DNA of 64,000 nt from an uncultured Clostridia bacterium (GTDB lineage Bacteria > Bacillota > Clostridia > Oscillospirales > Acutalibacteraceae), in the NCBI GenBank assembly GCA_946187325.1, contig CAMHQC010000005.1, forward strand, positions 30,823 to 94,822. The letters are read 5' to 3'. Within the stretch, counting starts at the first letter, position 1. Every line of letters begins with the position of its first letter. The translations under genes and the position numbers were made by a program. Shown piece after piece: positions 26,403-32,992 of this stretch. The notes beneath the pieces are model-generated. The model ran no database searches and had not been told where the DNA came from. It was given only the letters and a program-made list of their open reading frames with translations.

Positions 26403-27794
26403 ATGATTTTATATAACACATTAGGACAGAAAAAAGAGGAATTTATTCCGCATACCGAGGGCAAGGTTAATATGTACACCTGCGGCCCGACGGTTTATCA
26501 TTACGCTCATATCGGAAATCTCCGCACATATATTATGGAGGATGTTCTCGAAAAGTACCTGCGTTACTCGGGCTACGACGTTACGAGAGTTATGAATATT
26601 ACCGACGTCGGACATTTAACCTCCGACGCCGATACGGGCGATGATAAAATGGTCGAGGGCGCTAAGCGCGAGCATAAGAGCGTTATGGAAATCGCTAAGT
26701 TTTACACCGACGCTTTTTTCGACGACTGTAAAAAACTCAACATAAAAACTCCCGATGTAGTAGAACCCGCGACGAACTGTATCGACGAATTTATTAAAAT
26801 GATCGAAACCTTAATGGACAAGGGTTACGCGTATTTCGCGGGCGGTAACGTTTATTTCGATACCTCGAAGCTCGACAATTACTATGTGTTCGGAAATATG
26901 AACGCCGACGACTTAGAAGTCGGAGTTCGCGAGGATGTAGATAACGACGAAAATAAGCGCAACAAAACCGACTTCGTACTTTGGTTTACTAAGTCGAAGT
27001 TCGAGGATCAGGCGCTTAAATGGGACAGCCCGTGGGGCGTGGGTTACCCCGGCTGGCATATTGAGTGTTCCTCGATAAGCATTAAGCACTTAGGCGAGTA
27101 TCTCGATATTCACTGCGGCGGCGTTGACAACGCTTTCCCCCATCATACCAACGAAATCGCTCAGAGCGAGGCTTTCCTCGGTCATAAATGGTGTAATTAC
27201 TGGTTCCACGTTCTTCACCTCAACGATAACACAGGTAAAATGAGTAAATCCAAGGGCGAGTTTTTAACCGTTTCTCTACTCGAGGAAAAGGGCTATAATC
27301 CGCTTGTGTACAGGATGTTCTGCTTACAGAGCCACTACAGAAAACCGCTTACGTTCTCTTACGACAGCCTCGACAATACCGCGAAGGCTTACGACAAGCT
27401 CGTTAAGCGTATCGGCTCGCTCAACGGTGACGGCGAGGTTGATAAAGCTAAGGCGGATGAGCTCGATAAAAAGTTTAAGGAAGCTCTCGACAACGACCTC
27501 AACACTTCGCTCGGCTTAACCGCGGTTTATGATGTGCTTAAAGCCGATACCAACGACGCTACCAAGCTCTATCTTATCGAAAAGTTCGACGAGGTACTCG
27601 GGCTCGACTTAACTAAGTCAACAGCCGAAAGCGACAACAACCTCGACGCTGAGATTGAATCGCTTATTGCTAAACGTCAGGAAGCGAGAGCCAACAAGGA
27701 TTGGGCAACAGCCGATAAAATCCGTGACGATTTACTCGCTAGAAATATTAAGCTCATCGACACTCCCGAGGGAGTTAAATGGGAACAGATTTAA
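26403..27794 (+). CDS. cysS: Cysteinyl-tRNA synthetase
   Basis: CysRS charges tRNA-Cys. The 463-residue class I synthetase has the HIGH-type motif YAHIGNLRT, zinc-binding Cys residues (TCGPTVY, ECSS) and KMSKSKGEF. A GTG three codons upstream is in frame, but GGAAGGG eight bases before the ATG at 26403 favours this start. It is the last gene of the recA-recX-rimO-pgsA group. Confidence 0.96.
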   Translation: MILYNTLGQKKEEFIPHTEGKVNMYTCGPTVYHYAHIGNLRTYIMEDVLEKYLRYSGYDVTRVMNITDVGHLTSDADTGDDKMVEGAKREHKSVMEIAKFYTDAFFDDCKKLNIKTPDVVEPATNCIDEFIKMIETLMDKGYAYFAGGNVYFDTSKLDNYYVFGNMNADDLEVGVREDVDNDENKRNKTDFVLWFTKSKFEDQALKWDSPWGVGYPGWHIECSSISIKHLGEYLDIHCGGVDNAFPHHTNEIAQSEAFLGHKWCNYWFHVLHLNDNTGKMSKSKGEFLTVSLLEEKGYNPLVYRMFCLQSHYRKPLTFSYDSLDNTAKAYDKLVKRIGSLNGDGEVDKAKADELDKKFKEALDNDLNTSLGLTAVYDVLKADTNDATKLYLIEKFDEVLGLDLTKSTAESDNNLDAEIESLIAKRQEARANKDWATADKIRDDLLARNIKLIDTPEGVKWEQI

Positions 27795-27810
27795 TTCATA
27801 AACAAAATTT

Positions 27811-27849
27811 AAAACGCATATAATCTATCGGTGATTATATGCGTTTTTT
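27811..27849 (+). terminator. Terminator-like hairpin after cysS that contains the next start codon
   Basis: A perfect 15-base stem, AAAACGCATATAATC (27811-27825) and GATTATATGCGTTTT (27833-27847), with a seven-base loop, then TT. It has the form of an intrinsic terminator for cysS, but the loop holds the SD-like GGTGAT and the 3' arm holds the ATG at 27839 of the next gene. Confidence 0.75.
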
Positions 27850-28603
27850 AATTATAACGAAACGGTCTTTACTTATAATAATACTATGCGTGATACTCGG
27901 TATAGCCTCAATTTCAATCGGCTTAAACTCCGTCAGCGAAGCGGTGGCTACAGCCTCCACCGAGAGAGTTATTCCGATTTACAGCGTAGATACCAAGGAT
28001 AAAGTCTGCGCGATTTCATTCGACGCGGCTTGGGGTAATGAGCAGACCGACGACCTGCTCGATACCCTCGACGAATATGAGGTTAAGACGACATTCTTCT
28101 TAGTAGGAAGCTGGGTTAAAAAATATCCCGAGTCGGTTAAAAAAATTGCCGAAAAAGGCCACGATGTCGGCAACCATAGCTCCACCCACGCGCATATGCC
28201 CGCGCTCTCGGCGGATAAAATGAAAAAGGAAATTACCGATTGTAATGAACGTGTTAAAAAACTCACGGGCAAATCCCCTACCCTGTTCCGCGCGCCTTAC
28301 GGCGACTACGATAACAATGTCGTCAATATGGTAAAGTCATTAGATATGTACTGCGTTCAGTGGAATATCGACTCGCTCGACTGGAAAGACCCGAGCGTTG
28401 AGCAGATTGTAAAAAACTGTACCGATAAGCTCGTTCCGGGTTCGATAATACTACTCCACAACGGCGCGGCTAATACACCCGCGGCTCTGCCGAAAATTAT
28501 CGAGGGCATTAAGGATAAGGGCTATAAAATTGTGCCGATTTCTAAACTTATCCCGAAAGGCGGCTATACTACAGACGTCACAGGTAAAATGATATTATCG
28601 TAA
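27839..28603 (+). CDS. PdaB-like polysaccharide deacetylase
   Basis: A 254-residue protein with an N-terminal membrane anchor or uncleaved signal (residues 8-28) and a NodB domain. Motif 1 is SFDAAWG, not TFDDG, as in PdaB/YlxY-type sporulation deacetylases; motif 2 is HSSTHAHM; motif 3 is RAPYGDYD; late motifs are DWKDP and ILLHNG. It probably acts outside the membrane on spore cortex or cell-wall peptidoglycan. Its ATG lies inside the cysS terminator-like hairpin and no alternative ATG is available, so expression may depend on that structure. It is followed by a good terminator. Confidence 0.88.
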   Translation: MRFLIITKRSLLIIILCVILGIASISIGLNSVSEAVATASTERVIPIYSVDTKDKVCAISFDAAWGNEQTDDLLDTLDEYEVKTTFFLVGSWVKKYPESVKKIAEKGHDVGNHSSTHAHMPALSADKMKKEITDCNERVKKLTGKSPTLFRAPYGDYDNNVVNMVKSLDMYCVQWNIDSLDWKDPSVEQIVKNCTDKLVPGSIILLHNGAANTPAALPKIIEGIKDKGYKIVPISKLIPKGGYTTDVTGKMILS

Positions 28604-28630
28604 AAAGGACTGCTTTCGCAGTTCTTTTTT
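28603..28630 (+). terminator. Terminator after the PdaB-like gene
   Basis: AAGGACTGC-TTTC-GCAGTTCTT stem (one G-T pair) followed by TTTT. Confidence 0.88.
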
Positions 28631-28654
28631 GTGGCAACTTTGTAGCTACAATTA

Positions 28655-28682
28655 TTGACTTTTTTTAAAACTCAGGTATAAT
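28655..28682 (+). promoter_or_regulatory. Promoter of the toxin-antitoxin genes
   Basis: TTGACT (28655-28660), 16-base spacer, perfect TATAAT (28677-28682), 20 bases before the antitoxin ATG. Confidence 0.8.
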
Positions 28683-28702
28683 AGAATAAAGGAGGTATAA
28701 TT

Positions 28703-28996
28703 ATGGATAAATCACAGCCGAAAACAGATACATTCAGATTTAGAATTAACCCCGAAATCAGAAGCGAAGCCGAAGAAGTATTCGAAAAAAACGGCTTAAC
28801 ACTAACGCAAGCTATTAATATTTTTATAAAACAATCCATTAACGCGGGCGGACTTCCTTTTATCGTCAACGAGGACAACGCCGCTATAATGAGAGAATAC
28901 GCTTATAAAAAACTTATGAAAGAGCTTGAATACGGAAAAAACTCGGGCGAAGATATACCCTTTAACGAAGCTAAAAAAATGATGGGTATTGAATAA
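28703..28996 (+). CDS. RelB/DinJ family antitoxin
   Basis: A 97-residue antitoxin. The N-terminal ribbon-helix-helix part reads DTFRFRINPEIRSEAEEVF, then the family-typical LTLTQAINIFIKQ and GGLPF. Such proteins bind their own promoter through the N-terminus and wrap the toxin with the C-terminus. The SD is AAAGGAGG. The stop overlaps the toxin ATG by one base (TAATG). Confidence 0.9.
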   Translation: MDKSQPKTDTFRFRINPEIRSEAEEVFEKNGLTLTQAINIFIKQSINAGGLPFIVNEDNAAIMREYAYKKLMKELEYGKNSGEDIPFNEAKKMMGIE

Positions 28997-29283
28997 TGAG
29001 AATTGTAATTAAGCCCGCTGCTTATGAGGATATAAAACAGACCGCTGACTATATTGAAACGGAATTAAACAATCCTACAGCGGCGTTTGAAATTCAAAAA
29101 TCTATTTTTAAAGGTATTGAAAGACTTATCAACCAACCAAAACTCGGAAAGAAACTCCGCGATTCTGAATACCGATATATTATAATTGTAAACTATCTTG
29201 TATTTTATACAATTGATGACGATAAAATATCTATCATAAGAATTCTAGACGGACGAACTGATTATATTAAATATTTATTCTAA
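28996..29283 (+). CDS. RelE/ParE family toxin
   Basis: A 95-residue toxin of the RelE/ParE superfamily. Visible family traits are the start MRIVIKPAAYEDIKQTADYIE, the PKLGKKLRDSEYRYIIIVNYLVFYTID core and the ending IIRILDGRTDY. ParE-type toxins target gyrase and RelE-type cut mRNA on the ribosome; the sequence alone does not decide, though the lack of an obvious C-terminal Tyr/Arg RNase set leans to ParE-like or YoeB-unlike. It is coupled to its antitoxin. Confidence 0.88.
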   Translation: MRIVIKPAAYEDIKQTADYIETELNNPTAAFEIQKSIFKGIERLINQPKLGKKLRDSEYRYIIIVNYLVFYTIDDDKISIIRILDGRTDYIKYLF

Positions 29284-29285
29284 AA

Positions 29286-29316
29286 GAAAGCGCGCGCAAT
29301 AGGCGCGGCCGCTTTC
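29286..29316 (+). terminator. GC-rich hairpin after the toxin gene
   Basis: GAAAGCG-CGCGC stem with GCGCG-GC-CGCTTTC around an AATAG loop, three bases after the toxin stop. No T-run follows, so termination strength is doubtful. Confidence 0.5.
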
Positions 29317-29466
29317 GTATAGTCATTGCTCGTGCTCGCGCAGCGTGCTACTGAGCGGACAATAAAAATATTTTTTCTCTGTAGAAGTTAGGTAAGATGA
29401 TATTATCCTTAACACAGTTATGCTTGAATATTTATACAAGTTTTGAGTAATTTCCTATAGAGAAAT

Positions 29467-29493
29467 AAAAGGACTGCCGCGGCAGTCCTTTTT
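29467..29493. terminator. Bidirectional terminator between the toxin and queT
   Basis: Perfect AAAAGGACTGCC/GGCAGTCCTTTT stem with a short loop and T-runs on both strands. It serves queT on the minus strand and stops plus-strand read-through. Confidence 0.88.
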
Positions 29494-29502
29494 GCAATAT
29501 CT

Positions 29503-30030
29503 TTATTCTTTAATAATGTTACGTTTTTTGAGTATTATTGTAAGCGGAATACCGAGTACAAATACTACAACCAATTCGCCGAGAGCGACTAATCCGCCCT
29601 GAAGCAAGAAGTTGATAAAGTTAAAATGCATACTTCCCATAAAGAAGAAGTCGATTTCAAAGCCGATAATAAGTCCGTTAAAAACAGCGGGCATAAGTAA
29701 AGCTATAAAGGGTATATCCTTTATACAAACATTTCTCAGCGCGCGCATAGATAAAGCGGCGAGCAGGGTAGCTATAGAGCCGAAGATCATATCGTAGAAG
29801 CCGAGCCCTGCCGTTACCGAGCTTATGTTAGCGATAATACAGCCGATAGTAAGTCCCGGGATAGCCGCGGGGGTAAAAAAAGCGAGTATTGTCATAGCCT
29901 CGGCTACACGAAACTGAACCGCCATAGAGGCGCTTCCGGGGATAAGCAGATTCTGCCCTACCGTCAGTACAGCGTACAAAGCCGCGATAATCGCGCCCTG
30001 TACAATGTACCGGGTTGATTTTTTAGTCAT
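29503..30030 (-). CDS. queT: QueT family transporter (queuosine precursor uptake)
   Basis: QueT is an integral membrane substrate-binding (S) subunit of ECF-type uptake systems, for queuosine precursors such as preQ1 or queuine. The 175-residue protein has about five to six hydrophobic helices and the family pattern AAIYA-type start (GAIIAALYAVLTV), QFRVAEAMTILA, GLTIGCIIANI and GLGFYDMIFGS. It is monocistronic with a structured leader. Assignment to QueT rather than another small ECF S component rests on the VQFRVAE and GLYD-like motifs. Confidence 0.85.
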   Translation of the reverse strand: MTKKSTRYIVQGAIIAALYAVLTVGQNLLIPGSASMAVQFRVAEAMTILAFFTPAAIPGLTIGCIIANISSVTAGLGFYDMIFGSIATLLAALSMRALRNVCIKDIPFIALLMPAVFNGLIIGFEIDFFFMGSMHFNFINFLLQGGLVALGELVVVFVLGIPLTIILKKRNIIKE

Positions 30031-30040
30031 ATTAAATTCC

Positions 30041-30101
30041 TCCGTAGTGTTTATTTATAGTCCGGATATTGCGACGGACTCGGGCGTTTTTACGCACCGT
30101 G
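30041..30101 (-). promoter_or_regulatory. Structured queT leader, candidate preQ1-type riboswitch
   Basis: The predicted RNA (start near 30099) has a GG-GCGT/ACGC-CC hairpin (30097-30081), an AGTCCG/CGGACT hairpin (30080-30059), an A-rich linker and an ACGGAGG segment that includes the SD. The CCGT in the second hairpin could pair with ACGG of the SD region. The size and position fit a translational preQ1 riboswitch, and queT genes are known preQ1 riboswitch targets. I do not see the preQ1-I consensus, so the class is unresolved. Confidence 0.4.
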
Positions 30102-30105
30102 AGAG

Positions 30106-30134
30106 ATTATAACATATCGGTTTTTAAAATACAA
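30106..30134 (-). promoter_or_regulatory. Promoter of queT
   Basis: Minus strand: TTGTAT (30134-30129), 17-base spacer, perfect TATAAT (30111-30106). Confidence 0.7.
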
Positions 30135-30184
30135 GTATTTTACTTTAAATTACATAAAAAACAATAATTCTGTTGAATTGAAAA

Positions 30185-30229
30185 TTTTAAAAACCGAGAA
30201 GGGCTGCCTTACTAGGCAGCCCCTCCCGG
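30185..30229 (-). terminator. Strong terminator after the 83-residue gene
   Basis: Minus strand: 15-base stem from CCGGGAGGGGCTGCC to GGCAGCCCTTCTCGG (two G-T pairs), loop TAGTAA, then TTTTTAAAATTTT. Confidence 0.92.
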
Positions 30230-30279
30230 ATTTAGAAGTTTTGAAATTAACGTGAAAACGTGGATGTCTGTTTAACCGC

Positions 30280-30531
30280 TTAGCCGACGTCTCTGAACAT
30301 ATTCAGTCGGAAAAGCTTACACTCGTCGTTCTTATTTTCGCATACTATAGATGCTTCTGCTATCCTTCCACCCTCAATTAACTGAGTTAAGCCGACGAGC
30401 TGAGAGAGTTTGCTTCGAAGATTAAGCTTATCTCCGTCTCGTGTAACGAGAAATACATTGCCTTCGCAGGTATCAAGCACAGCTAAGAATTCAGAAACAT
30501 TGATGTCATGCATGTTGAGAATCGGTGTCAT
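30280..30531 (-). CDS. Conserved-looking small protein of unknown function (83 aa)
   Basis: An 83-residue soluble protein starting MTPILNMHDINVSEFLAVLD. It is real by SD (AAGGAGGTC seven bases upstream), own promoter, structured leader and strong terminator. The upstream in-frame extension to 30579 has no SD. It contains an alpha/beta pattern with VFLVTRDGDKLNLRSKLSQLVGL and a Cys/acidic patch CENKNDEC. No catalytic motif is recognised. I recall similar short proteins in Clostridia but cannot name a function. Confidence 0.8.
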   Translation of the reverse strand: MTPILNMHDINVSEFLAVLDTCEGNVFLVTRDGDKLNLRSKLSQLVGLTQLIEGGRIAEASIVCENKNDECKLFRLNMFRDVG

Positions 30532-30630
30532 CGTTCTGACCTCCTTTTCAATTTTCTGCAGCCATTTACCATCTGGCACGTTCGGTTGCTTGTCAACCGA
30601 AATATCTCAAGTGGGTTTATTCACTTGACA
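30532..30630 (-). promoter_or_regulatory. Two-hairpin 5' leader of the 83-residue gene
   Basis: The predicted transcript starts near 30630 and has about 99 untranslated bases. It contains two perfect hairpins: TCAAGTG/CACTTGA (30607-30628) and TTCGGTTG/CAACCGAA (30581-30601), then about 35 bases to the SD. This looks like a cis-regulatory RNA element; I do not recognise the class. Confidence 0.5.
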
Positions 30631-30636
30631 ATTATT

Positions 30637-30664
30637 ATTATAGCCGTTTTTTCGGAAAAGTCAA
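30637..30664 (-). promoter_or_regulatory. Promoter of the 83-residue gene
   Basis: Minus strand: TTGACT (30664-30659), 16-base spacer, perfect TATAAT (30642-30637). Confidence 0.8.
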
Positions 30665-30938
30665 CAATTTTTCGAAAGTTTCTTTGTGCATAATAACTAA
30701 CAAAAGGCGAAAATAGCTAATCTGAGAACGTTTCTTTTGTGCAACTTCTACAAAGAGAAATTACAACGGTTACAAACTTCGTCAGCAAATTCGATAACTG
30801 TTCGTCAAAATATACTTAGTTTGCGGGCTTTGCAGGAAAACCTTTTACAGTTTTCACAAACTTGAAAAATCCGTCTTTAATTACCGCTCAGTCACGATTA
30901 TAACTGGGTTTTAGGCGGCATTAGTCCTATTTCGGCTA
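30665..30938. other. Intergenic region between divergent promoters
   Basis: About 270 AT-rich bases with no convincing ORF. I see no repeat or stable hairpin worth naming. Confidence 0.4.
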
Positions 30939-30967
30939 TTTACAATTAAGTTTCGGGAGTGTATAAT
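30939..30967 (+). promoter_or_regulatory. Promoter of the phosphohexomutase gene
   Basis: TTTACA (30939-30944), 17-base spacer, perfect TATAAT (30962-30967), about 30 bases before the ATG. Confidence 0.75.
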
Positions 30968-30998
30968 TAAGTTAAATCTGATGAAAAGGAAGAAAACA

Positions 30999-32498
30999 AT
31001 GCTAAATTCATTTTACAAAAACTTTAAAAGCGGTACAGATATACGCGGAGTAGCGGTAGAGGGCGTAGAAAATCAGCCTGTTAACCTAACCGACGAGGTT
31101 GTCGCGGGTATGACTAACGGCTTTGCGCTTTGGCTTTCTAAAAAGGTTGGCAAAAGCTGCGATAAGCTCACTGTATCTATCGGACGGGACAGCCGTATAA
31201 GCGGACCTAAAATCGCCGAAATCGTTTCAAACGAGCTTAAAAACGCGGGAGTTAAGGTGCTCAGCCTCGGGCTGGCTTCTACACCGTCGATGTTTATGAC
31301 TACGGTGGACTTAAAATGCGACGGCGCGGTACAGATTACCGCGAGCCACCATCCGTTTAACCGAAACGGACTGAAGTTCTTTACCCGGGAGGGCGGACTT
31401 GAGGGCAGCGATATTGAGGAAATTTTGCAGTACGCTCAGGATAATAAAAAGCCCGCGAACGCCGATAACGGCTCTATCGAGGACTGCGATTATATGAACA
31501 GCTACAAGGCTCATTTAGAGGATATCATTAAAAAAGGCGTTAACGCCGACGACTATGAACATCCCTTAAAGAACTTTAAGATCGTAGTAGACGCGGGTAA
31601 CGGCGTAGGCGGATTTTACGCCGATGTACTCGAAAATTTAGGCGCCGATACGACAGGAAGCCGTTATTTAGACCCCGACGGAATGTTCCCTAACCACGTT
31701 CCAAACCCCGAAAACAAGGAAGCGATGAAGTCGATTACCGAAGCCGTACTCGAGAGCGGAGCGGATATGGGCGTTATCTTTGACACGGACGTAGACCGAG
31801 GCGGAGCGGTGGATAAAAGCGGTAACGAGATTAACCGCAACCGCTTAGTAGCCTTAGCGTCGGCGATTGCGCTCGAGGGCAACGAGGGCGGTACAATAGT
31901 CACCGACTCTATCACCTCAAGCGGTCTTAAAGAGTTTATAGAAAAAGACCTCGGCGGAAAGCATTACCGCTACCGCAGAGGATACAAGAACGTTATTGAC
32001 AAGGGCTTAGAGCTCAACGAAAAAGGCATTAACTGTCCTTTGGCGATAGAGACCTCGGGTCACGCGGCTATGAGAGAAAACTACTTTCTCGACGACGGAG
32101 CGTATCTCTGCACTAAAATTATAATCAAAATGGCTCAGCTCAGCAAAGAGGGCAAAAGTATCGAGAGTATCACAAGCTCTCTAAAAGAACCCGTAGAGGA
32201 AACGGAGATTCGCTTCGAGATTACCGAGGAGGATTTCAGAGCGTGCGGAGAGAGGATCATAAACGACCTCACCGCTTACGCCGAAAAGGCTGAGGGCTGG
32301 ATTTTAGCCGACGACAACCGCGAGGGCGTAAGAGTTTCTTTCGGCGAAAACGACGGCAACGGATGGTTCCTTTTAAGACTTTCGGTTCACGACCCGATTA
32401 TGCCGCTCAATATAGAAAGCGACAGCGAGGGCGGAGTTGAGATTATTAAAGACAAGCTCTATGAGTTCTTAAAAACAACAAAAGGACTTAAAATTTAA
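30999..32498 (+). CDS. Phosphoglucomutase/phosphomannomutase family protein
   Basis: Alpha-D-phosphohexomutases interconvert hexose 1- and 6-phosphates. The 499-residue protein has the four-domain family layout: GTDIRG at the start, the active-site serine loop ITASHHPFNRNG, the metal loop DTDVDRGGAVD, the sugar-binding ETSGHAAM loop and a phosphate-binding C-terminal domain with REGVRVS. An ATG six codons upstream is in frame, but AAAAGGAAG before 30999 favours this start. Substrate (glucose or mannose) cannot be decided. It could connect glucose 1-phosphate from starch use to glycolysis. Confidence 0.92.
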   Translation: MLNSFYKNFKSGTDIRGVAVEGVENQPVNLTDEVVAGMTNGFALWLSKKVGKSCDKLTVSIGRDSRISGPKIAEIVSNELKNAGVKVLSLGLASTPSMFMTTVDLKCDGAVQITASHHPFNRNGLKFFTREGGLEGSDIEEILQYAQDNKKPANADNGSIEDCDYMNSYKAHLEDIIKKGVNADDYEHPLKNFKIVVDAGNGVGGFYADVLENLGADTTGSRYLDPDGMFPNHVPNPENKEAMKSITEAVLESGADMGVIFDTDVDRGGAVDKSGNEINRNRLVALASAIALEGNEGGTIVTDSITSSGLKEFIEKDLGGKHYRYRRGYKNVIDKGLELNEKGINCPLAIETSGHAAMRENYFLDDGAYLCTKIIIKMAQLSKEGKSIESITSSLKEPVEETEIRFEITEEDFRACGERIINDLTAYAEKAEGWILADDNREGVRVSFGENDGNGWFLLRLSVHDPIMPLNIESDSEGGVEIIKDKLYEFLKTTKGLKI

Positions 32499-32518
32499 TT
32501 CCTAAGTTAACGACGTTA

Positions 32519-32546
32519 TTGACATCTAATATTTTTGTGTCATAAT
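32519..32546 (+). promoter_or_regulatory. Promoter of a candidate small RNA
   Basis: Perfect TTGACA (32519-32524), 16-base spacer, CATAAT (32541-32546). No plus-strand ORF follows. Confidence 0.65.
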
Positions 32547-32551
32547 AAACA

Positions 32552-32640
32552 TAGAAAAGGAGCTATCCGAGAAACGGTTAGCCCGACAAATTTGGTCAAA
32601 AATAACCGCTTACTTGTCAGGTGAGGCGGTTATTTTCTGT
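32552..32640 (+). ncRNA. Candidate free-standing small RNA or orphan attenuator (~90 nt)
   Basis: Downstream of a good promoter comes a hairpin GCTA-T-CCG/CGG-T-TAGC with loop AGAAA (32561-32583), a CCCGACA segment, and then a terminator with stem AAAATAACCGC/GCGGTTATTTT (32599-32636). The terminator loop contains TGTCAGG, which can pair with CCCGACA, giving a possible alternative fold as in attenuators. No ORF with a start lies inside, and the next plus-strand gene is over 11 kb away. The RNA class is not recognised. Confidence 0.5.
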
Positions 32641-32667
32641 TTTGATTATAAACAGTAAGTCATTACA

Positions 32668-32708
32668 TACCAAAAAAGGTCGAAAGAAATTGCTCTTTCG
32701 ACCTTTTA
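32668..32708. terminator. Bidirectional hairpin terminator
   Basis: AAAGGTCGAAAG/CTTTCGACCTTT stem with an 8-base loop, A-tract before and T-rich after. It serves the small ORF/GH31 side on the minus strand and backs up the small RNA on the plus strand. Confidence 0.8.
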
Positions 32709-32771
32709 CTTAATCTTTTTTCTTATCATTTACAGCGGAATTAATTGAATTTACGACCAAGTAGATTATTA

Positions 32772-32951
32772 CTACACGGTTGTTTTGTTTATACGGTTTA
32801 TTCTTGAATATTTTACAGCCATTATTCCTATAAGTATGCACGACGGGCTTGAAATCAACATAGTGAGCGTGAAGTATGATGTGTTTGTTATATCTAATAA
32901 CAGCAGAATAATAACCGAACTAATCAACAAGGCTGCATTGATAAAATTCAT
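32772..32951 (-). CDS. Possible small two-segment membrane protein (59 aa)
   Basis: A 59-residue ORF from ATG 32951 with two hydrophobic segments (AALLISSVIILLLLDI and FTLTMLISSPSCILIGIMAV) separated by a short polar turn, and a basic C-terminus KYSRINRINK. It lies just after the GH31 stop, before a terminator. There is no good SD, and the frame stays open upstream into the GH31 end, so it may instead be the remnant of a larger membrane protein. No family recognised. Confidence 0.4.
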   Translation of the reverse strand: MNFINAALLISSVIILLLLDITNTSYFTLTMLISSPSCILIGIMAVKYSRINRINKTTV

Positions 32952-32992
32952 AACGGCATAAAATCTCGGTTGCGTTTCAGTATTAATCGGGC

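Noticed and set aside
29286..29345. GC-rich segment after the toxin gene as an attachment site or integron-like element
   Set aside because: It is explained by one hairpin; there is no integrase, no direct repeat and no tRNA nearby.
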